A stretch of 31,587 nucleotides of DNA from positions 1 through 31,587 of the forward strand of contig CAZRSB010000019.1 of NCBI GenBank assembly GCA_964602715.1, in the 5' to 3' direction. The notes below the pieces were generated by a model. It was not told where the DNA came from and ran no database searches. It saw only the letters and a program-made list of their open reading frames with translations. Origin of the DNA: Natronoplasma sp964602715 (GTDB lineage: Archaea > Thermoplasmatota > Thermoplasmata > Halarchaeoplasmatales > Halarchaeoplasmataceae). Below, in pieces: positions 8,491 through 15,302 of this stretch; positions within the stretch are counted from its first letter, which is position 1, and each line of letters starts with the position of its first letter. Made by a program: the position numbers and the translations under genes.

Positions 8491-9872
8491 TCCTTCTTCA
8501 TCTCTTTTAGCGAGTACAGATCAAGCTCACCAGATGTAGAAGCGTGCTGTTTCAACTCTTCAGTAAATCCAGATCTAGAGAACAGGAAAAACTCTTCATG
8601 CCTTTGGTCATTTTCCCATCTGACTTTTTCAGATTTCTGTTTGAGGTCGTAAAAAAGATCGACACCAACCTTGTTTTTACTCCACTTGCATTCGCTCAGG
8701 TATATTCTGTTTCCCTTCTCATTAAGAGCTACGATATCTATCTCGTCTTCTTTGTACCACCATCTACCGATCTTCGAGAATCTGATCTGGTCATCATGCC
8801 GGCTCTTTTCTTTCAAAAACTCCACGCAAACCTTCTCAAATTTTTTACCCACGTATCTATCTAAATCGACCATCACGTGATCTTCAACAAATCGATCGTG
8901 TCCTTCCTCCACATCCGAGAGATGTGGACCTATAAAACGGAACCAAAAATCGAAAAAATTATCCTCTATCCGGTAAAGACCTCTCCTGGAACTTTTTTCC
9001 CTAGCCGTGACAGGTACGTCATGCCGGATAAGCCTGATCCGCTGCAGTTCTTTCAGGTATTTAGGTATGCTCTGCAGGGGGATCTTCGTATCGTCAGATA
9101 TGGCTTTTGGTTTTGTGTTGCCGGAGGCGATAGACTCCATTATCGAGAAATACCTGTTAGGTTTCCTAAATTCTTGTCTCAAAAGGATCTGAGGTTCCTC
9201 GTACAGTATCTCAGTGGTTCTGCATACCTTTTCTTTTATGTCCTTTTGAAGGGTAGGTCCTTCAAGCTTTTGAAGGTAGAAAGGTACTCCACCGAAGACA
9301 GAGAAGTATCGGATCGAGTCTTCTAGTTTTGTTACTGGAATCATCTTTTTAGCTTCTTTGAAAGGAAAATGTTTCAGGTCGATCTGTCCAGACCTCCTAC
9401 CATAAAGTGGATTCTTGTAGGACATAAGGTCTTCCATCATACTGATAGATGATCCACACAAAATGAGCATCAGGTCTTTATCTTTTAGATATTCATCCAC
9501 GAATTTTTGAAAATAAGAAGGTATAGATTCATTTTCTTCTATGAGATATGGGAATTCGTCTATGATAAGAACGGTCTTTTCTTCAGCTTTCTTGGAGAAG
9601 TACCTGAACAGATCCGTCCATTTTTGTATATCTGGCCTTATACCTTCGAAGTGTTCATGAATTTTAGTAGTAACGTTTTCAAGCTGTTTTTCTTTATCCT
9701 CTAAAGAAGCAAGGCAGTATATCGAGGATTTGTCTTCAATGAATTTTTTGATCAACTCGGTCTTTCCCACTCTTCTCCTGCCGTAGATGAGCACCAATTC
9801 AAAGTTATCTGTTTCGTACTTTTCTTCTAAGAAGCTCAATTCTTCCTCCCTATCGACGAACGCGGAGATCAT
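8478..9872 (-). CDS. archaeal ATPase-wHTH-PD-(D/E)XK nuclease protein (COG1672/DUF234 type), copy 1
   Basis: A 464-residue protein with the order ATPase, winged helix, nuclease. FVDREEEL near the N-terminus and Walker A GRRRVGKT (31-38) mark the family. Walker B is VLIIDEFPYL, followed by the sensor-like LILCGSSISMM and YGRRSGQIDL. A winged-helix region ends in RRGLYRIEDNFFDFWFRF. The C-terminal DUF234-like domain has DEIDIVAL and SECKW, the D...ExK pattern of PD-(D/E)XK nucleases. The frame stays open to 9953, but I place the start at the internal ATG (9870-9872). It begins the usual family N-terminus and sits 24-27 nt from a TATA box. The last ~65 codons are nearly identical to the paralogue at 10456-11832. 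The cellular role is unknown. Confidence 0.88.
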   Translation of the reverse strand: MISAFVDREEELSFLEEKYETDNFELVLIYGRRRVGKTELIKKFIEDKSSIYCLASLEDKEKQLENVTTKIHEHFEGIRPDIQKWTDLFRYFSKKAEEKTVLIIDEFPYLIEENESIPSYFQKFVDEYLKDKDLMLILCGSSISMMEDLMSYKNPLYGRRSGQIDLKHFPFKEAKKMIPVTKLEDSIRYFSVFGGVPFYLQKLEGPTLQKDIKEKVCRTTEILYEEPQILLRQEFRKPNRYFSIMESIASGNTKPKAISDDTKIPLQSIPKYLKELQRIRLIRHDVPVTAREKSSRRGLYRIEDNFFDFWFRFIGPHLSDVEEGHDRFVEDHVMVDLDRYVGKKFEKVCVEFLKEKSRHDDQIRFSKIGRWWYKEDEIDIVALNEKGNRIYLSECKWSKNKVGVDLFYDLKQKSEKVRWENDQRHEEFFLFSRSGFTEELKQHASTSGELDLYSLKEMKKEFET

Positions 9873-9883
9873 ACTCGTAAGTA

Positions 9884-9904
9884 ATATACTCATGAGTATA
9901 TAAG
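9884..9904 (-). promoter_or_regulatory. TATA box with overlapping 18-nt palindrome
   Basis: ATATACTCATGAGTATAT (9884-9901) is a perfect palindrome. The minus-strand TATA element (CTTATATACT, about 9895-9904) overlaps its outer half. The start codon at 9872 is 24-27 nt away, so the palindrome covers the transcription-start region. It is a likely operator, possibly for autoregulation by the winged-helix ATPase. Confidence 0.6.
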
Positions 9905-9990
9905 ATTTAGGGTAGTCTACCCATTGACTATAAAAGGCGATACAGGAAATCATGGAAGTGGAGCTTTATGATGGTTTTTACACAAAGTCA

Positions 9991-10069
9991 GGCAGAATGC
10001 CTCCGTCTTTCTGAAAAAGCGGAGTTTCCTCGTCATCAGAGGAGGGATTTATTCCTCCGGAGGATGAAT
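9991..10069. other. cluster of short stem-loops in a gene-free gap
   Basis: The gap 9873-10158 has no convincing gene. It contains consecutive hairpins. CTCCG/CGGAG continues into CTTT/AAAG (10001-10024). TCCTC/GAGGA closes a 7-nt loop (10027-10043). TCCTCCGGAGGA is a perfect palindrome (10053-10064). A competing GGC/GCC stem starts at 9991. Such serial palindromes occur at IS200/IS605-type ends and in structured RNAs, but no transposase remains nearby. The identity is open. Confidence 0.4.
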
Positions 10070-10158
10070 ACCGATAGCATCTCTACTTTGTTTTTGCCCA
10101 ATTAAGGAAGATCATATTTTTTAAAATCATTCACAACTATAAATTTGACAGATTTGTC

Positions 10159-10437
10159 CTACTTCTCCCTCAGTTCGTAGTATGTGTATTCATTGAAGAC
10201 TCCGGGAATTATACCATCTTGAGGTATATTGGTTCGGTTCTGCAGTGCCTCCTTGTACCATAAAAGTTGAGCGGCGTGTTTTTTAGGTCTCTTCAGATTA
10301 GTCTTGTAGTCCATGATGTAGAGTTTACCGAAGCGCTCCTGTATGATATCGATGTGATCAGTTAGTGGTATGTTGAAGTTCTTCATATCGGTCTCTTCGT
10401 TTTTAAGGAAGACCGGAAGTTCAGTGCAGATAGTTTT
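10159..10437 (-). pseudogene. RecB/Cas4-like PD-(D/E)XK nuclease fragment
   Basis: An ATG at 10386 opens 75 codons, but the same frame is open back to the stop of the ATPase gene at 10456, adding residues such as TELPVFLKNEETD. The segment shows the RecB-like nuclease core. DHIDII supplies the first metal-binding Asp, LYIMDYKTN is the (D/E)XK motif, and QLLWYKEAL is the QxxxY motif of RecB/AddB/Cas4 nucleases. The N-terminal part of such a nuclease is absent. The sequence begins directly at repeat R2, suggesting truncation by the ATPase element. It is also in frame with that ATPase gene across a single TGA. A relic is most likely; a short expressed protein cannot be excluded. Confidence 0.65.
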
Positions 10438-10470
10438 AGAGTCGTGATTATATAATCACGTTTCGAATTC
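10431..10470. repeat. palindrome-centred repeat, copy R2
   Basis: The 18-nt perfect palindrome at 10443-10460 is identical to that of R1 and again contains the stop codon of the adjacent ATPase gene (10456-10458). The TTTCGAATTC flank inside the gene is identical to R1; the outer flank (TAGTTTTAGAGT) is diverged. Confidence 0.85.
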
Positions 10471-11832
10471 TTCCTTCATCTCTTTCAGGGAATACAGAGT
10501 GAGTTCATCAGAGTTAGAAGCGTGCTGCTTCAACTCTTTAGTAAATCCTGATTTAGAGAACAGAAAGAACTCTTCATGCCTCTGGTCGTTTTTCCACCTA
10601 ACTTTTTCAACTTTCTGTTTAAGATCGTGGAGGAGGTCGGTATCCACTCTGTTTTTTGACCATTTACATTCGGCCAGCAGTACTTTGTCCTCTTTCCGAT
10701 CCAAGCCTACGATATCGATCTCGTCTTCTTTATACCACCATCTACCGATCTTGGTATAGGTGGTCGTTGAAGCCAAAAACTGTCTACAAACCTTTTCATA
10801 AACTTTTCCAAGGTACTGATCGAAATCTCTCTTGAACTCGTTGAATGCACTCTCGTTCCTCCAATTTTCGATCTCAGCGAAGTGAGGAGAAACGAACCTG
10901 AACCAAAAATTGAAGAAGTTATCTTTGATCTTGTAAAGACCCCTCTTTCTTTTTTTGCTCAATACGGATTTTTCTTTTTTCACGAATCCAAGGTCTCGTA
11001 GGATAGAAAGGTAAGAAGAAACGTCTTTAGGATTCATGTAACTGTAATTAGCGATATCTGTCGGCCGGGTGTGACCGAGAGATATACCTTCCAAAATCTG
11101 GTAATACGTTTCAGGTTCTCTCAGTTCCTCCTCTAAAAGAAGTTTAGGCTCTCTGAACAAGAATGCGTCAGGACTGAAAATATTTTTCTTTATCTCTTCT
11201 TGAACGTTTTCTCCCTTGAAAAATTCTAGATATTTTGGTATACCGTCGCAGACCCCGATGATCTTAACTATATTTTCCATACTCCCATCTTCGAACCATT
11301 CGAGCAGATCGGCAAATCTAAGAGGTTGAAGATCGAGCTGAGAGGTCGTCCTGCCATAGAGCGGTGATTTTTTGCCTAAAACTCTTTTCTTCATCATGGA
11401 AACTGCCGAACCGGACAGTATAAGGGTCAAATTTTTGTCCTGTAGGACTTCATCGACAACCCCCTGGAACTCTCCAAGGATATCTTTATCTTTTCTCTTT
11501 ACAAGGTATGAAAATTCATCGATTATTATCAGAAGTTCCTCTTCTTTTCCAGCTATGAATTCGAAGCACTCTCTGAACGAATCAAAGTTGGGTGCAGGCA
11601 TATCAAAAAATTCTCCTATGACCTGGTTGAACTTCTCAAGATTGTACTGCCATTTTCTCTCTTCACACATCAGGAAAATAGCTTTTTCGTCATCTGAAAA
11701 CTCCTGAAGCAGTCTAGTTTTTCCGACCCTTCTTTTTCCGGTGATCACGATGAATTCAAAACCATGCCTAGAATGGTTAGATCTCAGTGATTTTAATTCA
11801 TTCACCCTGTTAACGAAAGTTTTTCGAATCAT
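10456..11832 (-). CDS. archaeal ATPase-wHTH-PD-(D/E)XK nuclease protein (COG1672/DUF234 type), copy 2
   Basis: A 458-residue paralogue of the protein at 8478-9872 with the same order. FVNRVNEL is followed by Walker A GKRRVGKT (about 32-39), Walker B LLIIIDEFSYL, LILSGSAVSMM and YGRTTSQLDL. Then come a winged-helix region, KRGLYKIKDNFFNFWFRF, and the nuclease motif DEIDIVGL...AECKW (ExK at about 388-390). The ATPase halves differ clearly, while the last ~65 residues are about 80% identical. The ATG (11830-11832) lies inside repeat R3 and the TGA inside R2, so the gene is framed by the same repeat. All catalytic motifs are kept, so it is probably active. Mobility or a defence role is inference only. 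Confidence 0.88.
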   Translation of the reverse strand: MIRKTFVNRVNELKSLRSNHSRHGFEFIVITGKRRVGKTRLLQEFSDDEKAIFLMCEERKWQYNLEKFNQVIGEFFDMPAPNFDSFRECFEFIAGKEEELLIIIDEFSYLVKRKDKDILGEFQGVVDEVLQDKNLTLILSGSAVSMMKKRVLGKKSPLYGRTTSQLDLQPLRFADLLEWFEDGSMENIVKIIGVCDGIPKYLEFFKGENVQEEIKKNIFSPDAFLFREPKLLLEEELREPETYYQILEGISLGHTRPTDIANYSYMNPKDVSSYLSILRDLGFVKKEKSVLSKKRKRGLYKIKDNFFNFWFRFVSPHFAEIENWRNESAFNEFKRDFDQYLGKVYEKVCRQFLASTTTYTKIGRWWYKEDEIDIVGLDRKEDKVLLAECKWSKNRVDTDLLHDLKQKVEKVRWKNDQRHEEFFLFSKSGFTKELKQHASNSDELTLYSLKEMKEEFET

Positions 11833-11856
11833 GATTATATAATCGTGTTTCGTATT
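11816..11856. repeat. palindrome-centred repeat, copy R3
   Basis: This copy matches R1 at about 35 of 40 aligned positions, including the outer AAAG(T)TTTTCGAATC flank. Its palindrome (CATGATTATATAATCGTG, 11830-11847) is imperfect. The start codon of the second ATPase gene is within it. It could act as an operator just downstream of an upstream TATA-like AAAAGATTTAAC (about 11863-11874). Confidence 0.8.
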
Positions 11857-11984
11857 GTTAAATCTTTTGCTCTCAGATTAGAGAATTTTGTTATATCGGG
11901 TAACTGTCTTCCCGATCCTGTCTGAAAGTCTTTTCCTTCTTCTTTATCCCAATTATGTATCAAAGATCCACAAAAATAAGTGAC

Positions 11985-12242
11985 CTAGATCTCCTCGTAC
12001 TCCGCAACAAACGCTTTTTCACCAGTTCCGTAAAAATCGAAAAACTCGACTTCTGCCCCTAACTCTTCTAATTCATAGACCAGATCGATGAAATATTCAT
12101 CCATGCAGCAGCTCAGACAGAAGTTTCCCTCAAATTTAACTTTGATTTCTCCCTCTTCAAACTCGACCAACTCTGCCTCGGCTATAGCAGATTTGTGTTC
12201 GTTGTGGGATCCTATCGCCTTTTTCACTACTTCTTTTTTCAT
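11985..12242 (-). CDS. small cysteine-containing protein
   Basis: An 85-residue acidic protein. Residues about 42-47 read CLSCCM, a CxxCC cluster that could bind a metal or take part in thiol chemistry, followed by a helix and alternating beta-alpha segments. I do not recognise the family. Its ATG overlaps the TGA of sfsA by 4 nt, so the two are co-translated, and its expression probably follows the sfsA operon. The 128-bp stretch on the side of the second ATPase gene holds no clear gene. Confidence 0.75.
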   Translation of the reverse strand: MKKEVVKKAIGSHNEHKSAIAEAELVEFEEGEIKVKFEGNFCLSCCMDEYFIDLVYELEELGAEVEFFDFYGTGEKAFVAEYEEI

Positions 12243-12961
12243 ACTTTATACACCTCACAGATCGGGATTTCCTTTAAATAATAAACAGCGCCGCCATCAT
12301 ATCTCAGTTTAAGTGCGTGGACGTCCACGCCCGCTTTCTGAGCTTCTCTAAAACTTTTCGAGAATTCGGGATCCTGTTTTTCATGAGGTGCAAAGCAGCA
12401 CGCATCCGGCCTAAAAACAAGGAAAACAAGTGCTGCAGAAGAATCCTTCTCCTCATTCACCTGGATAAGCTCCTCCACATGTCTTTTTCCCCTCTCGGTC
12501 GGAGCATCAGGAAATAAAGCTTTACCATCTTTAGCCAAAGTGCAACCTTTGACTTCTAGCCATATATCTTTATCTCCTTTTTCAAGCAGGAAATCAATCC
12601 TGCTTTCACCTAACTTCTTTTCCGCCTCGAAATTTTCAATTTGACCGAACGGATTCAATAGAGGATCTCGTAAGATGGCCTCTGCGATCTCTCTGTGGTA
12701 ACCAGAATTGATAAAGATCCAATCACCATTTACATTTCCTGCTAAGATATCCCAATCCGTTTTACGGGTATCACTTTCGACCCTTTTTAAAAGAACCTCA
12801 TTTCCACTGTACAGTATCTCTTCTAATCTTCCAGGATCCCTTATGTGTACATCTTCTAGTGAATCAATATCTTTTAATCTAACCTTTCCAAGAAATCTAT
12901 TCTTTCTAGAAACAAAATCAACCCTCAAATCGAAAGGGATTTCTATCAATGTTTTTTCCAT
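12239..12961 (-). CDS. sfsA: SfsA family protein (predicted DNA/RNA nuclease)
   Basis: The 240-residue length fits SfsA. The N-terminal OB-like part has RVDFVSRKNRFLGKVRL and VHIRDPGRLEEIL. The middle has RKTDWDILAG and FINSGYHREIAEAIL. The C-terminal part has GESRIDFLLE and WLEVKGCTL, the D...ExK core of a PD-(D/E)XK fold, then FPDAPTERGKRHVEEL. The family was named for sugar fermentation stimulation in E. coli; nucleic-acid binding or cleavage is the better-supported activity. It lies 1 bp after the Lrp regulator and overlaps the small Cys protein, so the three probably form one operon. Confidence 0.93.
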   Translation of the reverse strand: MEKTLIEIPFDLRVDFVSRKNRFLGKVRLKDIDSLEDVHIRDPGRLEEILYSGNEVLLKRVESDTRKTDWDILAGNVNGDWIFINSGYHREIAEAILRDPLLNPFGQIENFEAEKKLGESRIDFLLEKGDKDIWLEVKGCTLAKDGKALFPDAPTERGKRHVEELIQVNEEKDSSAALVFLVFRPDACCFAPHEKQDPEFSKSFREAQKAGVDVHALKLRYDGGAVYYLKEIPICEVYKV

Positions 12962-12962
12962 C

Positions 12963-13400
12963 CTATCTAGTCCACATCTTTTCTAATATGATCGCGGGAC
13001 ATAGGTCTTTAACACCTTTTATCTCTCCAATATCGTCAGTTATTATCCTCATAAGATGTTCTCCGTCTTTCGCCCATATCTCAGACATTATCATGTGATC
13101 TCCAGTAGATTTTGCCACCCATTTGACCTCATCTATCTCTTTGATATGTTCGATAGCTTGGAGAAAATATTTAGGTTCGACATCAAGACCTAATAATGTC
13201 ACAGTATTATAACCTAGTTTTGAAGGATCAATATTTATGGTAAATCTTTCTATAACTTCTTGTTCTTTCAATGAGGAGATCCTTTTTCTTACTGTGGCTT
13301 CACTGATATCGAGTTTCTCACCGATCTCGGTGTATGGTGTTCTAGAGTCTTTTAAAAGCATTTCAAGAATTTTCTTGTCCTTTTCGTCAATCTTTACCAT
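12963..13400 (-). CDS. Lrp/AsnC family transcriptional regulator
   Basis: A 145-residue regulator with an N-terminal helix-turn-helix (IDEKDKKILEMLLKDSRT, then EIGEKLDISEATVRKRISSL). A C-terminal RAM ligand-binding domain (about 63-140) contains VAKSTGDHMIMSEIWAKD. The frame extends to a TTG at 13409, but the ATG at 13400 begins the usual MVKIDEKD N-terminus and is preferred. It is first in an operon with sfsA and is divergent from the oxidative-stress cluster, across 270 bp. Control of that cluster is possible but not shown. The DHMIM segment lies where small effectors bind in this family. Confidence 0.92.
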   Translation of the reverse strand: MVKIDEKDKKILEMLLKDSRTPYTEIGEKLDISEATVRKRISSLKEQEVIERFTINIDPSKLGYNTVTLLGLDVEPKYFLQAIEHIKEIDEVKWVAKSTGDHMIMSEIWAKDGEHLMRIITDDIGEIKGVKDLCPAIILEKMWTR

Positions 13401-13670
13401 AGTAATCAAATAAGATTTTTAATCGTATTTAGTTTTTTTGCGAAGTTCGGACGAAAAATACAAATATTCGTACTATTATAATGTTATACCCATGCGATGC
13501 AAGGATGATCTTCCAAAAATAGAAAATATATCATTCACATCATTATATTGTTTTGAGTCATCTCTCAAAAAGATTAATGTAGGGCTAAAACATTATCTTA
13601 GAAGGATGATTAGAATGACATGGGTGAAAGAAAATACATTTATAAAATTCAATCTAAGGAGGAATAAAAA
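13401..13670. promoter_or_regulatory. divergent intergenic region before the oxidative-stress cluster
   Basis: 270 bp of AT-rich sequence. Plus-strand TATA candidates are CTATTATAATG (about 13472-13482), CATTATATTG (about 13540) and CATTTATAAAATTC (about 13636-13649). The last is too close to the ATG at 13671 to leave the SD site in the transcript, so an earlier promoter is likelier. An 82-codon open frame here looks like chance. Confidence 0.45.
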
Positions 13671-14183
13671 ATGGGCGAAGATATAGATATTGAAAATATA
13701 AGTTTTGAGGATATGCTAAAAAGCGCAGTGATGTCTGAGATAAATGCTAGAGAGGTTTACAACCACATGTCTGATCGGGTCGATAATTTTGTAATGTCAG
13801 AAAGATTCGAGTTCCTAGCTGGTGAAGAAAAAAAACACGAAGGGTTTATGAGGAAGCTCTATAAAGATATAGTATCTAAAAAAGAAATAGAATTACCTGA
13901 TGAGACGCCGGTTCCTATGCCGTATATCGAATATGGAGAGGGTATCGATGAAAGTGAGATAATCAAACAGGCCATGGACGCCGAAATCGCTTCAAGAGAT
14001 TTTTACCAGCAGATGGCAAAAAAGGCAGAAGATGTTGGTCTAGAAAAAAATCCAAAAAAATTATTGAAATATTTGGCAGGGATGGAACAAAACCATTACG
14101 AGATTTTAAACGAAGAACTCAAGACTATAAGCGAATTTGAAGAGTTTGACCAATACCATCCTGGAATGCATCAAGGACCATAG
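13671..14183 (+). CDS. ferritin-like/rubrerythrin-family diiron protein
   Basis: A 170-residue four-helix-bundle protein of the COG1633 type. Paired metal-site motifs are SEINAREVYNHM with LAGEEKKHEGF (first half) and DAEIASRDFYQQM with LAGMEQNHYEIL (second half). The two ExxH-type sites supply the diiron centre. There is no C-terminal rubredoxin domain; a separate rubredoxin follows 11 nt after the stop. The start is well defined by GGAGG (13659-13663) 7 nt upstream. It leads the oxidative-stress cluster and probably reduces peroxide or handles iron in the cytoplasm. Confidence 0.9.
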   Translation: MGEDIDIENISFEDMLKSAVMSEINAREVYNHMSDRVDNFVMSERFEFLAGEEKKHEGFMRKLYKDIVSKKEIELPDETPVPMPYIEYGEGIDESEIIKQAMDAEIASRDFYQQMAKKAEDVGLEKNPKKLLKYLAGMEQNHYEILNEELKTISEFEEFDQYHPGMHQGP

Positions 14184-14194
14184 GAGGGATAAAT

Positions 14195-14359
14195 ATGGAA
14201 ATGTGGAGATGTACTGTTTGTGGATATATATATGAAGAAGAAAAGGGTGATGAAAGCAGCGGTATAGAACCCGGAACTAAATTTGAAGATCTTCCCGATG
14301 ATTGGGTATGTCCTGTATGTGGAGCTCCAAAGGAAGACTTTGAAAAAATCGATAATTGA
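14195..14359 (+). CDS. rubredoxin
   Basis: A 54-residue rubredoxin. The two iron-binding knuckles are WRCTVCGYIYEE (Cys6, Cys9) and DDWVCPVCGAPKEDF (Cys39, Cys42), with the usual spacing and the conserved GIEPGTKFEDLPDDW between them. GGAGG at 14183-14187 precedes the ATG. It is a one-electron carrier and the likely electron donor to the neighbouring superoxide reductase, rubrerythrin and peroxiredoxin. It lies between the ferritin-like gene and the peroxiredoxin with gaps of 11 and 9 nt, so it is in the same transcript. Confidence 0.96.
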   Translation: MEMWRCTVCGYIYEEEKGDESSGIEPGTKFEDLPDDWVCPVCGAPKEDFEKIDN

Positions 14360-14368
14360 GGTGTATAA

Positions 14369-14848
14369 ATGAAAGAAATACCAACTGAACTAGAAGTAGG
14401 AAAAGAAGCTCCTAACTTCACTCTCCAAGATCAAAATAGAGAAGAGTTCACTCTGAGTGATTACAAAGGGAAATCTAGGATCTTACTCTCATTTCATCCT
14501 CTAGCAGGAACTGAAGTATGCGCAAAGCAGATGAAAACATTAGACAAAAAGATGAGAAAATTCCAAGAGCAGAATGCCCTCCCCATAGGCATAAGTGTAG
14601 ACCCCGTTCCTAGTAAGAAACTGTGGGCTAAAGAATTAGGTCTGGATGAGCTGAGAATACTTTCTGATTTTTGGCCTCACGGTGAAGTGGCAAAAAAATA
14701 TGGTTTATTTATAGATGAAAAGGGGTTCTCAAAAAGAGCTAACGTCCTCATAGATGAAGATCAAAAAATCGCCTTTTCAAAGGTGTATCCAATTGAAAAA
14801 GTTCCTAATGTTAGGGAAATAATATCTAAACTAAAAGAAAGGAGGTGA
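14369..14848 (+). CDS. peroxiredoxin (AhpC/TSA family), 1-Cys type
   Basis: A 159-residue thioredoxin-fold peroxidase. The active site reads FHPLAGTEVC, with Thr48 and peroxidatic Cys51, and a conserved Arg is in KRANVLID. Cys51 is the only cysteine in the protein, so it works as a 1-Cys enzyme and needs an outside reductant; the rubredoxin encoded just upstream is a candidate. GAGGTG precedes the ATG. The gene's stop lies inside the SD region of the superoxide reductase gene. It reduces hydrogen peroxide and organic peroxides in the cytoplasm. Confidence 0.93.
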   Translation: MKEIPTELEVGKEAPNFTLQDQNREEFTLSDYKGKSRILLSFHPLAGTEVCAKQMKTLDKKMRKFQEQNALPIGISVDPVPSKKLWAKELGLDELRILSDFWPHGEVAKKYGLFIDEKGFSKRANVLIDEDQKIAFSKVYPIEKVPNVREIISKLKERR

Positions 14849-14853
14849 AAATT

Positions 14854-15237
14854 TTGGATAAAATAGAAGATATGTACGGGAGAGATGATTGGAAAACAGA
14901 GAAACACGTTCCAGTTATCGATGTAGATGAAAATGGAAAAAAGATCAAGGTTAAAGCAAGCGTTGGTAAGGAGATCTCACACCCAAATGAAACGGACCAC
15001 CATATAAGATGGATCGAGCTTTACTTTAAACCAGAAGATAACGAATACCCTTATCTACTCGGTAAATATGAGTTCTCCGCTCACGGTGAATCAGTCAAGG
15101 GTCCCGATACAAGTACAGTCTATACCGAACCAAAAGTAGTCAGCATATTCAAAACCGAAAAGAGTGGTACGGTTATCGCCAATTCTTATTGCAATATCCA
15201 CGGATTATGGACTAACGAAAAAGAACTGAAACTATAG
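14854..15237 (+). CDS. superoxide reductase (neelaredoxin/class II desulfoferrodoxin)
   Basis: A 127-residue protein with only the catalytic iron domain; the desulforedoxin domain of class I enzymes is absent. The ligands are visible: EKHVP (catalytic Glu16-Lys17, His18), SHP (His43), DHH (His49) and CNIHG (Cys113, His116), giving the Fe(His)4Cys centre. It reduces superoxide to hydrogen peroxide with electrons from rubredoxin. GTG at 14845 is in frame but sits inside the SD sequence. GGAGGTGA (14841-14848) is correctly spaced for the TTG at 14854, so I use TTG. The product peroxide would pass to the adjacent peroxiredoxin and rubrerythrin. Confidence 0.94.
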   Translation: MDKIEDMYGRDDWKTEKHVPVIDVDENGKKIKVKASVGKEISHPNETDHHIRWIELYFKPEDNEYPYLLGKYEFSAHGESVKGPDTSTVYTEPKVVSIFKTEKSGTVIANSYCNIHGLWTNEKELKL

Positions 15238-15252
15238 ATTATCCCAAAAAAC

Positions 15253-15262
15253 TTTTTCTTTA
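15253..15262 (+). terminator. T-rich terminator after superoxide reductase
   Basis: TTTTTCTTTA lies 16 nt after the stop. AT-rich sequence with TATA-like elements follows (15263-15288), so transcription may restart before rubrerythrin. Confidence 0.4.
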
Positions 15263-15302
15263 ATTATTCGAATTAAAAAAATTAATTAAGAGGTGTATGA
15301 AA

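Noticed and set aside
8877..9326. A 149-codon open frame on the plus strand inside the first ATPase gene
   Set aside because: It is the antisense shadow of a protein with clear Walker, winged-helix and nuclease motifs on the minus strand.
9968..10108. A 46-codon open frame across the hairpin cluster
   Set aside because: The codons fall across perfect stem-loops, there is no SD site or leaderless promoter spacing, and the translation resembles no known protein.
10456..10458. TGA read through as selenocysteine or a sense codon joining the ATPase to the RecB-like core
   Set aside because: There is no SECIS-like element that I can identify. The paralogue at 8478 ends at the same residue, and many other genes here use TGA as an ordinary stop.
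11985..11987. TAG of the 85-residue gene as a pyrrolysine codon
   Set aside because: The protein looks complete at this point, truD also ends in TAG with no meaningful extension, and no pyrrolysine genes are present in the window.
13438..13686. An 82-codon open frame on the plus strand before the ferritin-like gene
   Set aside because: It has no SD site, overlaps the well-supported start and SD region of the next gene, and its composition is that of AT-rich intergenic sequence.
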